From: Phreatobacter sp. | GTDB lineage: Bacteria; Pseudomonadota; Alphaproteobacteria; Rhizobiales; Phreatobacteraceae | NCBI RefSeq assembly: GCF_027532945.1 | Contig: NZ_JAPZTZ010000002.1 | Coordinates: forward strand, 1 to 58,621 | Length of the DNA stretch: 58,621 bases | Direction: 5' to 3' | Shown: positions 25,323 to 36,721 of the stretch, in pieces | How the letters are laid out: each line of letters begins with the position of its first letter | Numbering within the stretch: position 1 is the first letter of the stretch | Program-made: the position numbers and the translations under genes | Notes under the pieces: model-generated | Databases searched by the model: none | Told to the model about the DNA's origin: nothing | Seen by the model: the letters and a program-made list of their open reading frames with translations, nothing else

Positions 25323-25356
25323 TGCAGTGCAGCGATTTTTCAAGTTGTGCAGCGCA
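25323..25356. promoter_or_regulatory. Two TGC-N3-GCA elements upstream of the DUF1127 gene
   Basis: TGCAGTGCA at 25323-25331 and TGCAGCGCA at 25348-25356, the second inside the longer palindrome TTGTGC-AGC-GCACAA (25345-25359). Centres are 25 bp apart. TGC-rich dyads of this form are known targets of the polyhydroxyalkanoate regulator PhaR in alphaproteobacteria. They lie about 70-100 nt upstream of the DUF1127 start. Confidence 0.45.
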
Positions 25357-25388
25357 CAATCAGCCTTGCATTCCGCGCATGGCTTGTG

Positions 25389-25408
25389 AAAACGATCCGT
25401 TAAGGATC
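25389..25408 (-). terminator. Possible intrinsic terminator after ligA
   Basis: On the minus strand GATCC-TTAAC-GGATC is followed by GTTTTC, 14 nt beyond the ligA stop. The stem is only 5 bp, so it is a weak candidate. Confidence 0.4.
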
Positions 25409-25421
25409 TGAATCCGCAATC

Positions 25422-27587
<2,166 letters not shown>

Positions 27588-27690
27588 TCATGCCCTGAGG
27601 ATGAGCGGATTTCCAAGAGGCTTGGGCGCGCGCCAGAACGATAGAGGGCGGGGTGGCGCCGGCAAGGGCCGATGTTGCCAGCCACTGGCA

Positions 27691-28374
27691 TCACTCGACG
27701 ATGCCGAGGCGCATGCCGCGGCGCGCGGCCTCGCGCAGCACAGCCTCGTTCGAGGGCCACCACATCTGGACGATGCCGGTCATGCCGAAACGGGCAAGCG
27801 CCGCGGGGGTTGCGGTCCATTCCTCCGCGAGGTCGCGGACGCCGGAGCGCGGGTCGCGGCGATAGGATGGGTCGTAGGTGATCGCGCCATCGACGCCGAT
27901 CTCGCGGAAGAAGGCGCGGGTCAGCGCCAGCAGTTCGCGCTCTTCGCCGCCGCCGAACAGGCCGCCGAAGGCGCCGGGCGCGATGCCGCCGTGGAAGACG
28001 AGCAGCCCGCGGTCGGCCACCGCCTTGGTGCGGGCGGCGGGGAAGAGGAAATTGGCGCAGGAGGAGGCGCAGCGGTCGTCGACGACGAGCATAAGGCCGC
28101 GGGCGCGAATCGCCCGGGCGAGGCGGATGGCGGCGGTGACCTCGCCGCCATCGGAGGCGACGACCAGCGTCGTGAGGCCGGGGGTCGGGAGCAATGCGGT
28201 GGCGCGGGCAGCGGAGCCGGCATCGATGTCGCCGGTGAAGCAGAGGGTGGAGCCCGTGACGCGGATGGTGCCGGGCGCGCCGCGGCAGGCGGTGACGGCG
28301 GCGGGATCGGCGCGGCTGGGGACGGCGAGGGCGAGGAGAGCCAGAAGCGCGGCGGCGAGGCGGGGGATGGTCAA
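27691..28374 (-). CDS. Exported ClpP/crotonase-fold protein of unknown function
   Basis: 227 aa. Signal peptide (PRLAAALLALLALAVPSRA) and a ClpP-like fold: SDGGEVTAAIRLARAIRARG followed by LMLVVDDRCASSCANFLFPA and VFHGG. The Ser in CASSCANF sits where the ClpP nucleophile would, and two nearby Cys may form a disulfide. The start is TTG at 28374, supported by GAGGAG 6 nt upstream. It could be a periplasmic peptidase, but no activity is established. It lies between recN and ligA. Confidence 0.75.
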   Translation of the reverse strand: MTIPRLAAALLALLALAVPSRADPAAVTACRGAPGTIRVTGSTLCFTGDIDAGSAARATALLPTPGLTTLVVASDGGEVTAAIRLARAIRARGLMLVVDDRCASSCANFLFPAARTKAVADRGLLVFHGGIAPGAFGGLFGGGEERELLALTRAFFREIGVDGAITYDPSYRRDPRSGVRDLAEEWTATPAALARFGMTGIVQMWWPSNEAVLREAARRGMRLGIVE

Positions 28375-28445
28375 GCAGCGCTCCTCAGGGCCCGGGTGGA
28401 GTGTCTGGTGGCCAGAGAACCCAGCGGCTCCCCTCCCCGTTCCGC

Positions 28446-30101
28446 TCAGCCGACCTTGAGCAGCTTCTCGGCCGCAGCGCGGGCCTCGTCGGTGATGGTC
28501 TCGCCGGCGAGCATGCGCGCCAGCTCCTCGCGGCGTAGGTCGTAGCCGAGCGGCTTCACCCGGGTCGCGACCTTCTGGCCGGCCGTCTCCTTGGCAATGA
28601 GGTAGTGCCGCGTCGCGCGGGCGGCGACCTGCGGCGCATGGGTGACCGAGAGCACCTGCACCTTCGCGCCGAGCCGCGACAGCCGCTGGCCGATGGCATC
28701 CGCCACCGCGCCGCCGACGCCGGTATCGATCTCGTCGAAGACGAGGGTCGGCGCCGAGCCCTGGTCGGCGAGGACCACCTTCAGCGCCAGCATGAAGCGC
28801 GAGAGTTCGCCGCCCGAGGCGACCTTCATCATCGGGCCGGGACGGGTGCCCGGATTGGTCTGGACCCAGAATTCGGCGCGGTCCGTGCCCTCGGCGCCGG
28901 AGCCGTCCTCGACGATCTCGGTCATGAAGCGGGCACGGTCGAGCTTGAGGGGACCGAGCTCAGCATTGACCGCGACGTCGAGACGCTTGGCTGCGGCCTT
29001 GCGCTTCGCCGAGAGGGCCGTGGCCGCCTTGGCATAGGCTGAGCCTGCCTGCATCGCCGCCTTTTCCAGCGCCACGAGCCGGTCCTCGCCGGCATCGAGA
29101 GCCGCGACATCGGCGACATAGCGCGCCGCGAGGTCCGCGAGCCCATCCACCGGCACGGCATATTTGCGCGAGGCGGCACGCAGCGAGAACAGGCGCTCCT
29201 CGATGCGCTCCAGCTCGCGCGGATCGAATTCGGAGGCGCGTTGCGCCGTCTCCACGGCGGCCCGGGCATCCTCGATGCGGTCGAGGGCCTCGCCAAAGGC
29301 TTTCACGATGGGCTCGACGAGAGCCGGGGCCTGGGCGGCGCGGCGCTCCAGCCGACGCCAGGCGGCGGCGAGCGATGGAACAGCCGAGGCCGGCCCCGTC
29401 AGCACGTCGAGGGCCTCGGCGAGGTCGGAGGCGATCTTCTCCGAGGCCATCATGGACTGGCGGCGCGCCGCGAGGTCGGTCTCCTCGCCGGCCTCGGGTT
29501 TCAACTTCGCCAGTTCCTCGACGGCGTGGCGCAGGAAATCGCCATCGGCGCGCGCCTTGGCGAGCCGCTCCTTCGCCTCGTCGACGGCGCGGGTCGCCTC
29601 GCGCCAGGAACGCCAGGCGGCGCGGACGCTCGCGACCTCCGCCCCGAGGCCACCATAGGCGTCGACGAGGGCGCGGTGGGCGTCAGGCTCCATCAGGGCG
29701 CGGTCGGCATGCTGGCCGTGGATCTCGACCAGGGCGGCACCGATGGCGCGCAGCACCTGGACGCTCGCCGCCTGGTCGTTGACGAAGGCGCGGGTGCGGC
29801 CGTCGGCCAGCTGGATGCGGCGGAGGATGAGGTCGCCCTCGGTGTCGATATCGGCTTCCGCCGCGATGCGCCGCGCCGGATGGTCGAGCGGCACGTCGAA
29901 GACGGCGGTGACCTGGCCCTGATCCTGGCCATGGCGGACGAGCGAGGCTTCGCCGCGGGCCCCGAGGGCAAGGGAGGTGGCGTCGAGCAGGATGGACTTT
30001 CCGGCGCCGGTCTCGCCGGTCAGCACGGAGAGCCCCTCGGCGAAGGTCAGATCGAGCCGGTCGATCAGGACGATGTCGCGGATCGAAAGCTGGACGAGCA
30101 T
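28446..30101 (-). CDS. recN: DNA repair protein RecN
   Basis: 551-aa SMC-like ATPase acting in double-strand break repair. Walker A is GETGAGKSILLDA, the coiled-coil arms occupy the middle, and the C-terminal half has the ABC signature-like GGELSRFMLALK, Walker B TLVFDEIDTGVGG and the QVLSVTHAPQVAA switch. MLVQLSIRDIVLID at the N-terminus matches other RecN starts, so ATG 30101 is used instead of the TTG at 30116. It is located after bamD as in many alphaproteobacteria. Confidence 0.97.
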   Translation of the reverse strand: MLVQLSIRDIVLIDRLDLTFAEGLSVLTGETGAGKSILLDATSLALGARGEASLVRHGQDQGQVTAVFDVPLDHPARRIAAEADIDTEGDLILRRIQLADGRTRAFVNDQAASVQVLRAIGAALVEIHGQHADRALMEPDAHRALVDAYGGLGAEVASVRAAWRSWREATRAVDEAKERLAKARADGDFLRHAVEELAKLKPEAGEETDLAARRQSMMASEKIASDLAEALDVLTGPASAVPSLAAAWRRLERRAAQAPALVEPIVKAFGEALDRIEDARAAVETAQRASEFDPRELERIEERLFSLRAASRKYAVPVDGLADLAARYVADVAALDAGEDRLVALEKAAMQAGSAYAKAATALSAKRKAAAKRLDVAVNAELGPLKLDRARFMTEIVEDGSGAEGTDRAEFWVQTNPGTRPGPMMKVASGGELSRFMLALKVVLADQGSAPTLVFDEIDTGVGGAVADAIGQRLSRLGAKVQVLSVTHAPQVAARATRHYLIAKETAGQKVATRVKPLGYDLRREELARMLAGETITDEARAAAEKLLKVG

Positions 30102-30205
30102 GGGCGGTTCGCGCAATCCCGACGGCGGAGGAGCCGGGGCGCCGCACGGATTCGGCAGCGCGCCCGCGTCACCGGCTTAACGCGAACGCAGCGCGAACGG
30201 AAGCC

Positions 30206-31123
30206 TCAGCCGGTGATGCGGCGGAAGGCGCGGCTGATCCACGAGCCGGTGTCCTCGCGCGGGGTCAGGCCCTGGCCCTGGATGAGGGCATAGGAGTCCT
30301 TGTACCACTGGCTGTCGGGGAAGTTGTGGCCGAGCACGGCCGCCGCGGTCTGCGCCTCGTTGACGATGCCGAGCGCCATGTAGCACTCGACCAGGCGGGC
30401 CAGCGCCTCCTCGATGTGGCGGGTCGTCTGGAACTGCGAGACGACGGTGCGGTAGCGGTTGATGGCGCCGGTGAACTGGCGGCGCTCGAGATAGTATTTC
30501 GCCACCGTCATCTCGCGGCCGGCGAGCTGGTCGCGGGCGACCTCGATCTTGCGGCGCGCGGCAATGGCATATTCCGACTGCGGCCACTTGCGGGTGACCT
30601 CGTCGAGAATAACGAGGGCGCGCTCGGTGCGGGTCTGATCGCGCTGCACGTCGGGAATCTGATCGTAGAGCGCTGCGCCCTGGAGATACTGGGCATAGGC
30701 GGCATCCGGCGCACCGGGATGGAGCTGCAGGAAGCGGCGGGACTGGTTGATCGTCTCCTCGTAGTCCTGCGACTCGTAGAAGGAATAGGCGGCCATGATG
30801 AGCGCCCGCTTGGCCCATTCCGTGTAGGGATGGGTGCGGTCGATCTCCATGAACTTGAGGGCTGCACGGCGCCAGTCGCGCCGGTTCTGCAGGGCAATGC
30901 CCTCGTTGTAGAGCTTCTCGGCCGGCTCGTCAGGCAGGCTCGCCGAATCGGTCCCGCCGAAGAGATTGCCGAAATTGGGCGTGTTGGCGCAGGCGCCCAG
31001 CGGCGCGGCGAGGGCCGCCACGGTCGCCATCAGCATGGCGCGGCGGGCGAGGGACGGGGCGGGACGCCCAGCGAGAGCCTGATCCGAAGGCTGGCTCTTC
31101 GAAGGATCCATCTGCACGGTCAC
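30206..31123 (-). CDS. bamD: Outer-membrane assembly lipoprotein BamD (ComL)
   Basis: 305 aa. A lipoprotein signal with lipobox LGAC (about residue 45) follows a polar N-terminal extension. TPR-type repeats fill the mature part, including YNEGIALQNRRDWRRAALKF, HPYTEWAKRALIMAAYSFY and YAIAARRKIEVARDQLAGRE. BamD is part of the complex that inserts beta-barrels in the outer membrane. GTG 31123 is chosen because GGAAGG lies just upstream; ATG 31111 lacks such a site. It lies 144 nt after lpxC. Confidence 0.95.
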   Translation of the reverse strand: MTVQMDPSKSQPSDQALAGRPAPSLARRAMLMATVAALAAPLGACANTPNFGNLFGGTDSASLPDEPAEKLYNEGIALQNRRDWRRAALKFMEIDRTHPYTEWAKRALIMAAYSFYESQDYEETINQSRRFLQLHPGAPDAAYAQYLQGAALYDQIPDVQRDQTRTERALVILDEVTRKWPQSEYAIAARRKIEVARDQLAGREMTVAKYYLERRQFTGAINRYRTVVSQFQTTRHIEEALARLVECYMALGIVNEAQTAAAVLGHNFPDSQWYKDSYALIQGQGLTPREDTGSWISRAFRRITG

Positions 31124-31267
31124 GAACCTTCCCACTCGACGTTACGGCGCGGGTCCGCGGCGGGGGGCCGACGGAACCAGCACGGCTCATAAACGAAAAC
31201 CGGGCCCGCCGCTATCGCCGGGCGGCCACGTTCTGACGGGCAGTTGAGGCCCAATTGCGGCGAAGGA

Positions 31268-32200
31268 TCAGGTAGCGTCCGGACCGTAGGCGGGAACGGA
31301 GACGCCGATATCGGCATGGCCGCGCTCGCGGCGGGGGGCCTGCTCGACGATCGCATAGGCGGTCGGGTCGGCGAAGAGGGTCTCGAGCAGCTTGACGTTC
31401 AGGCGGTGGCCGCCGCGATAGGAGCGGAAACGGCCAACCAGCGGCGCGCCGGCGAGCGACAGGTCGCCGATGGCGTCGAGCAGCTTGTGGCGGACGAACT
31501 CGTCGCGGTAGCGCAGACCCTCGGGGTTGAGGATGCGGTCGTCGCCGACGACGATCGTGTTGTCGAGCGAGGCGCCGAGGGCCTTGTTCACCGCCCAGAG
31601 CTTGCTGACGTCCTGCATGAAGCCGAAGGTGCGGGCGCGGGCAATGTCGCGGCGGAAGGCCAGCGGATCGAGGTCGATGCCGCAGAGCTGGCGGCCGATG
31701 AGCGGATTGGCGAAGTCGATCTCGACCTCGAGGCGCAGGCCGCGATCATGGGGATGGAGTTCGACCACGCCGCGCTCGGTCTCCAGCACCACCGACTTGA
31801 GGACCTTCACCACCTTGCGGGGGGCGTCCTGCAGGATGATGCCGACCTGGTCGATGGCCTCGACGAAGGGGGCGGCGGAACCGTCGAGGATCGGCATTTC
31901 CGGACCGTCCACCTCGACGAGGCAATTGTCGATGCCGAGGCCGGCAAGGGCGGCCATCAGGTGCTCGACGGTGGCGACGCCGCCGCGCTCGGGCCGGCCG
32001 ACGACGGTCGACAGATCGGCGGAGGAGACGTTGCGGAAAACGGCGGGGATCTCAGCGTGGTCCTGGTCGGAGCGAAGGAAAGCGATGCCCGAACCGGCTT
32101 CCGCCGGATGGAGAGTCACCGAGACCCGGGCACCCGAATGCACGCCGATTCCGTCCAGTGTGATGGAGTCGCGAACCGTCGTCTGCTTCGCAGCTTTCAT
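31268..32200 (-). CDS. lpxC: UDP-3-O-acyl-N-acetylglucosamine deacetylase LpxC
   Basis: 310-aa zinc enzyme committing lipid A synthesis. Zn ligands are visible in TVEHLMAALAGLGIDN (His80) and in FVRHKLLDAIGDL; the substrate motif VDGPEMPILDGSA and the catalytic-His segment RSYRGGHRLN are present. The start MKAAKQTTVRDSI at 32200 matches the family; longer readings would extend a GC-rich leader. It lies beyond the ftsZ terminator, so it probably has its own promoter between 32201 and about 32450. Confidence 0.97.
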   Translation of the reverse strand: MKAAKQTTVRDSITLDGIGVHSGARVSVTLHPAEAGSGIAFLRSDQDHAEIPAVFRNVSSADLSTVVGRPERGGVATVEHLMAALAGLGIDNCLVEVDGPEMPILDGSAAPFVEAIDQVGIILQDAPRKVVKVLKSVVLETERGVVELHPHDRGLRLEVEIDFANPLIGRQLCGIDLDPLAFRRDIARARTFGFMQDVSKLWAVNKALGASLDNTIVVGDDRILNPEGLRYRDEFVRHKLLDAIGDLSLAGAPLVGRFRSYRGGHRLNVKLLETLFADPTAYAIVEQAPRRERGHADIGVSVPAYGPDAT

Positions 32201-32467
32201 GACCGACCGTCTCTGCCATCCGCCGGGGAGACCTTGCGGGTCTCGTCGGGGCAGGATGGCCCCCTTGCATGACCTGGCGAACCGGGTGCCGGATGGTCCG
32301 GCGATGATGCGGCGCAACGAATCGCCACTCACCGTTTCCAAGCTCGTCGAGGCCGGGACCATAAACAGGGCCTCCGGGGGGGCCAAGTCACGGTTTATGT
32401 CCGACTGTTACCAAAATTCGGACGCATTTCGCGGACCGCGTTAGGAGAATAAAAACCACGTGTTAAC

Positions 32468-32498
32468 AAAAACTTACCCGGGTGCATGGCACCCGGGT
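32468..32498 (-). terminator. Intrinsic terminator of ftsZ
   Basis: On the minus strand ACCCGGGTGC-CAT-GCACCCGGGT, a perfect 10-bp stem, is followed by AAG and TTTTT. It lies 55 nt downstream of the ftsZ stop and should end most dcw transcripts. Confidence 0.88.
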
Positions 32499-32519
32499 GA
32501 AGTGATTTCCTGCAAGATT

Positions 32520-32534
32520 CGGTAACAATTACCG
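32520..32534. repeat. Inverted repeat just after ftsZ
   Basis: CGGTAA-CAA-TTACCG, a perfect 6-3-6 repeat, 19 nt after the ftsZ stop and upstream of the terminator. It may add to 3-prime mRNA structure. Confidence 0.4.
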
Positions 32535-32552
32535 TAAGGGATCGTGACCGCC

Positions 32553-34259
32553 TCAATTGGCCTGGCGGCGGAGGAAGGCCGGGATGTCCAGATGATCCTC
32601 CTCGGCCCGCGGCTGCTGCGCTGCGGGGCGGCCGTGGATGTCGAGGCCGGCCGGTTCGCGGCGCATCTGCGGGGCAGGAGCGGCCGGCATCCGCGGCGCC
32701 TGGGCGACCGGGCGGGCCGGCTGCAGCGGCGGGGCAGCGCGCGGCGCCACCGGCGCCGGAGCCGGGGTGTCGGCCTCGCCACGGCGGGTGAAGCCGATCG
32801 ACTGCAGCTTCTCCATCAGCGAAGTGCGCTTCTTCTCCACCGGGTTCTCCGGCATCCGCGGGGCAACTGCCGGGGCGGCGCGCATCTGGTCGCGGACGAT
32901 GGGCGGCATCTCTTCGGCCGTCGGCATGCGCACCGGGCGCATCGGCTTCTCCGGGGCCGGCGGGATGAAGTCGCGGGCCGGCGGGGCGACCTCGTCGCGC
33001 GGCGGCATGCGGACCGGATCGAGCTCGATCGGCGCCTCGGTGAAGAGGGCCGGCTTCGGCGCGACCGGCTGGATCATCACCTCGGCGGCGGTCATGACCG
33101 GCTCGGGGGCCGGAACAGGAGCCGGCGGCTCGTAGGCGACGGGAGCCGGAGCCGGGGCGAGCTCCATGACCGGGGTCGGCGCGGCGGCCGGGATCGGGGC
33201 CGGGGCGGACGTCGTGGCGGCGGCGATGCGCTGGGCGCTCTGGCGCAGCTTCGCCGTCATCTCGGCAATGGTCTGGGTGTTGGCGGCCTGGGCCGACAGG
33301 TCGATGCCGGTGGCGACCACCGAGACGCGGATCGTGCCGTCGAGGGCGTTGTCGAAGGTGGCACCGAGGATGATGTTCGCCTCCGGATCGACCTCCTCGC
33401 GGATGCGGGTCGCGGCCTCGTCCACCTCGAAGAGGGTGAGGTCCTTGCCGCCGGTGATGGAGATGAGCAGGCCACGGGCGCCCTTCATCGAGGTCTCGTC
33501 GAGGAGCGGGTTGGCGATCGCCGCCTCGGCAGCGGTGATGGCGCGGCGCTCGCCGGTGGCCTCGCCGGTGCCCATCATCGCCTTGCCCATGTCGCGCATG
33601 ACGGCGCGGACGTCGGCGAAGTCGAGGTTGATGAGGCCTTCCTTGACCATCAGGTCGGTGATGCAGGCGACGCCCGAATAGAGCACCTGGTCGGCCATGG
33701 CGAAGGCGTCGGTGAAGGTGGTGCGCTCGTTGGCGACCCGGAACAGGTTCTGGTTCGGGATGACAATCAGCGTGTCGACCGACTTCTGCAGCTCGAGGAT
33801 GCCGGCATCCGCGGTCTTCATGCGGCGCACGCCCTCGAAGTGGAAGGGCTTGGTCACGACGCCGACCGTCAGTATGCCGAGCTCGCGGGCGACGCGGGCG
33901 ATGACCGGGGCAGCTCCCGTGCCGGTGCCGCCGCCCATGCCGGCGGTGATGAAGGCCATGTGCGAGCCGGAGAGCTGGTCACGGATCTCGTCGATGACCT
34001 CCTCGGCCGCCGCAGCGCCGACTTCCGGGTGCGAACCGGCGCCGAGGCCCGAGGTGACGGCGAGGCCCATCTGGATGATGCGCTCGGCCTTGGAGGAGGA
34101 CAGCGCCTGGGCGTCGGTGTTGGCGACGACGAAGTCGCAGCCCTGCAGGCCGCCCTCGATCATGTTGTTGACGGCGTTGCCGCCCGCGCCGCCCACGCCG
34201 AACACGGTGATCCGGGGCTTCAGTTCCCGAATGTCGGGCATCTTCAGGTTGATGGTCAT
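32553..34259 (-). CDS. ftsZ: Cell division protein FtsZ
   Basis: 568-aa tubulin-like GTPase forming the Z ring. The GTP-binding region includes [20 protein letters not shown] and the tubulin signature [12 protein letters not shown]; the T7 loop reads [11 protein letters not shown]. After the GTPase core (about 1-320) comes an unusually long Pro/Ala-rich linker of about 230 residues, typical of alphaproteobacterial FtsZ, and a conserved tail [12 protein letters not shown] that binds FtsA and other partners. Two adjacent ATGs exist; the second (34259) has the better spacing to GAGG. 123 nt separate it from ftsA. Confidence 0.98.
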   Translation of the reverse strand: MTINLKMPDIRELKPRITVFGVGGAGGNAVNNMIEGGLQGCDFVVANTDAQALSSSKAERIIQMGLAVTSGLGAGSHPEVGAAAAEEVIDEIRDQLSGSHMAFITAGMGGGTGTGAAPVIARVARELGILTVGVVTKPFHFEGVRRMKTADAGILELQKSVDTLIVIPNQNLFRVANERTTFTDAFAMADQVLYSGVACITDLMVKEGLINLDFADVRAVMRDMGKAMMGTGEATGERRAITAAEAAIANPLLDETSMKGARGLLISITGGKDLTLFEVDEAATRIREEVDPEANIILGATFDNALDGTIRVSVVATGIDLSAQAANTQTIAEMTAKLRQSAQRIAAATTSAPAPIPAAAPTPVMELAPAPAPVAYEPPAPVPAPEPVMTAAEVMIQPVAPKPALFTEAPIELDPVRMPPRDEVAPPARDFIPPAPEKPMRPVRMPTAEEMPPIVRDQMRAAPAVAPRMPENPVEKKRTSLMEKLQSIGFTRRGEADTPAPAPVAPRAAPPLQPARPVAQAPRMPAAPAPQMRREPAGLDIHGRPAAQQPRAEEDHLDIPAFLRRQAN

Positions 34260-34382
34260 CATGAGCCTCGTTCGAATCACTCACGCGACAGCCACGTCGC
34301 TTGTATCACTTGTCCTGCGGTCCGGCGGCGCCCGGGCCTGACGTTCGACGAACCCGCCGCATTCGCGCGACGGGCAATTCTC

Positions 34383-35708
34383 CTAGAAACTGTCCCTGAT
34401 CCACCGGCCGACGCGGGAGAAGTAGCCATCCGTGCCCGTCGCGGCGAAAAGGCGCCGCTGCGGTTCGTAGTGCTCGGCTCCCGCGATCTGCGGATAGACG
34501 CTGAGGCCGACAGCGGCGGCAAAGGGCGGGCCCTTGGCGCTGTCGGGAAGTCCGGTGATGCCGACCGGCCGGGCGACCCGGACCTGGCGGCCAAAGACCT
34601 GGGCGGCGAGATCGGCAAGGCCTGGAAGCTGCGCGCCGCCGCCGGTGAGCACCAGCCGGCGGCCGGCCTCGGCGGCCGATCCCGCGGCGACCAGGCGGTC
34701 GCGCACCATCTCAAGGATCTCGTCGATGCGCGGGCGAATGATGCGGATGATCTGCGCCCGCGACACGGCATTGGGGATGTCACGGTCGTCTTCGGAGATG
34801 GAGGGGACGTTGACGATGTCGCGCTCGTCGGACTTGGCGACGAAACAGGCGCCGTTCAGCACCTTGATGCGCTCGGCGTCGGAAAGGCGTGTGGAGAGGC
34901 CGCGGGCGATATCCATGGTGACATGGTGCGAGCCCACCGCCACGGCGTCGGCATGAACGAAATGGCCGCCAGCGAAGACCGACAGCGTCGTGGTGCCGGC
35001 GCCCATGTCGAGGCAGACCGTGCCGAGTTCGGCCTCGTCGTCGGTGAGGACCGCAAGGCCGGAGGCGAAGGGCGCGGCGACGAGCGCCTCGACCGACAGG
35101 TGGCAGCGCTCGATGCAGAGCATGAGGTTGCGGGCGGTGGCGGCATCGCAGGTGGCGATGTGCATGTCGACGCCGAGCGAGGAGCCGAGCATGCCGCGCG
35201 GATCCTTGATGCCGCGCGTCTCGTCGAGGCGGAAGCCGACGGGCATGGAGTGCAGGACCGCCCTGCCCTTGCGGATGGAATGGTCGGAGGCCGCCTCCAG
35301 CACACGATGCAGGTCCTGGTCGGTGACCTGTGGCGTCGAACAGGTGACGCGAGTCTCGTAATGCTCCGAGGCGATGCGGCCGGCGGAAACCGTGGCGATG
35401 ACCCGGTCGACCTGGACCTCGGCCATGCGCTCGGCGGCATCCACGGCCTGGCGGATGGCCGCCTCGGCCTTGGCCATGTCGGCGACGGCGCCGGCCTTCA
35501 TGCCGCGGGCGCGGGTGTGGCCGATGCCGAGGATCTCGGCCTTGTGGGTGCGGTTCGGCAGGATGTCCGTGCCCTCGCGGGGGCGCAGGCGGACGATCAT
35601 GCAGACGATCTTCGAGGTGCCGATGTCGAGGACGCACATGATCGCCGAACGCTTCGGCGAAATGGGCTTCATCTTCGGGGTCAGGCCGTGACGGAAGGAC
35701 ATGGTCAT
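34383..35708 (-). CDS. ftsA: Cell division protein FtsA
   Basis: 441-aa actin-like ATPase tethering FtsZ to the membrane. It shows CVLDIGTSKIVCMIVRL, the 1C subdomain region, LDMGAGTTTLSVFAGG (phosphate 2) and LVLTGGGAQLPGLADLA (adenosine motif). The C-terminal amphipathic helix is YFSRVGRWIRDSF. The ATG overlaps the ftsQ stop by 4 nt (ATGA), which supports this start. Confidence 0.97.
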   Translation of the reverse strand: MTMSFRHGLTPKMKPISPKRSAIMCVLDIGTSKIVCMIVRLRPREGTDILPNRTHKAEILGIGHTRARGMKAGAVADMAKAEAAIRQAVDAAERMAEVQVDRVIATVSAGRIASEHYETRVTCSTPQVTDQDLHRVLEAASDHSIRKGRAVLHSMPVGFRLDETRGIKDPRGMLGSSLGVDMHIATCDAATARNLMLCIERCHLSVEALVAAPFASGLAVLTDDEAELGTVCLDMGAGTTTLSVFAGGHFVHADAVAVGSHHVTMDIARGLSTRLSDAERIKVLNGACFVAKSDERDIVNVPSISEDDRDIPNAVSRAQIIRIIRPRIDEILEMVRDRLVAAGSAAEAGRRLVLTGGGAQLPGLADLAAQVFGRQVRVARPVGITGLPDSAKGPPFAAAVGLSVYPQIAGAEHYEPQRRLFAATGTDGYFSRVGRWIRDSF

Positions 35709-36721
35709 GTGCGCTGCCCCTGCAGGGCGCGGCGGCGGGCGCGGTCGCGCTCGCGCTCCTTGAGGGCTGCCTCATGGGCCTTCATCGCATCCTCGGTGAG
35801 GCGGACGGAGACGCGGTCGGGCACGCGCAGGTCGATGATCGCGACGTCACGGGTCATGATGCGGCGCTCGGCGTCGAGCCTGGCCAGATCCACCATGGCG
35901 CGGTCGAGGTCGGCGTCGGGCAGGCGCACGTCGATGCCGTTCTTGAGCACGAGGGTCCAGCGGCGCTCGGCGACGAGCACCGCGGCGCGAACGGCCTTGG
36001 CGACGTCGGCGTGATCGTTCAGAAGGCCGACGATCTCGCGGGCGCGCTCCTCGGCGCCCTTGCCGACGATGAGCGGCAGGTGCTGGAAGCGGGCATCGAG
36101 GTGGTCGACGATGACCTTGCCGTCGGCGGAGATGACGTGGATGCGGCCGTCGCGCTGCCAGAGTGCGAAGGGCTCGCGCTCCACGACCGAGATCATGATC
36201 TGGTCCGGATAGAGCTTCTGCACCGTGGCGTCGGCGAGCCAGGGATTGGCCTTCAGCCGCTCGCGGGCGAGATCCGCGTCGAAGAACAGAACCGAAGAAT
36301 CGGGGCGGATGCCGGCGACGTCGAGGATGTGCTCGTGGCTCATCTGGCGGTTGCCGGTGAGGCGGACGCCGGTGACCTTGAGGCCGGCGGCATTGGCCGC
36401 CTGGTCGCCGAGGGCGAGGAGGCCGGCGTTCAGGGTGGGGCCATGGCCGCCACGCTGCACGCCATAGACGCCGGTGGCGACGAAGAGGGCGAGGGTGGCG
36501 AGGAGGCCGGCGCGGCGCGGCGGGCGGATCGACATGATCCGCATGCCGAGGCGCCGCAGCCGCATGGCGAGCGCGCTCGGGCGGGCATAGGACTCGTACG
36601 CCTCGTCACGCCGCGGGGCAGCGCGGTGGCGCAACCTCTCGCTGGCATGGGCGAGCGCGTCCGCGCCGGCTCCAGCGAGCCTGGCGGTCAACGATCCACT
36701 GACGCGTCCAACACCATCCAT
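35705..36721 (-). CDS. ftsQ: Cell division protein FtsQ
   Basis: 338-aa bitopic inner-membrane protein. A charged cytoplasmic N-terminus of about 70 residues precedes one membrane helix (AGLLATLALFVATGVYGV), a POTRA domain (LKVTGVRLTGNRQMSHEHIL) and a beta domain with NPWLADATVQKLYPDQI. It links early and late divisome proteins through FtsB/FtsL. The start overlaps ddl by 34 nt. Confidence 0.95.
   Translation of the reverse strand: MDGVGRVSGSLTARLAGAGADALAHASERLRHRAAPRRDEAYESYARPSALAMRLRRLGMRIMSIRPPRRAGLLATLALFVATGVYGVQRGGHGPTLNAGLLALGDQAANAAGLKVTGVRLTGNRQMSHEHILDVAGIRPDSSVLFFDADLARERLKANPWLADATVQKLYPDQIMISVVEREPFALWQRDGRIHVISADGKVIVDHLDARFQHLPLIVGKGAEERAREIVGLLNDHADVAKAVRAAVLVAERRWTLVLKNGIDVRLPDADLDRAMVDLARLDAERRIMTRDVAIIDLRVPDRVSVRLTEDAMKAHEAALKERERDRARRRALQGQRT

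Larger units (their letters stand above)
32201..32552 (-). other. 352-bp ftsZ-lpxC intergenic region
   Basis: It holds the ftsZ terminator (32468-32498), a small inverted repeat (32520-32534) and then a stretch that includes an AT-rich segment at about 32395-32460, the likely lpxC promoter area. No protein-coding gene is supported here. Confidence 0.6.

Noticed and set aside
32463-32477. CtrA-like site TTAA-N7-TTAC next to the ftsZ terminator
   Set aside because: The second half is imperfect and the site overlaps the terminator T-run, about 260 nt from the lpxC start. Chance is likely.
32544-36014. Very long plus-strand open frame across ftsZ, ftsA and ftsQ
   Set aside because: It runs antisense to three certain genes. 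Its low-complexity Asp/Gly/His/Arg composition is typical of the mirror frame of GC-rich coding sequence.
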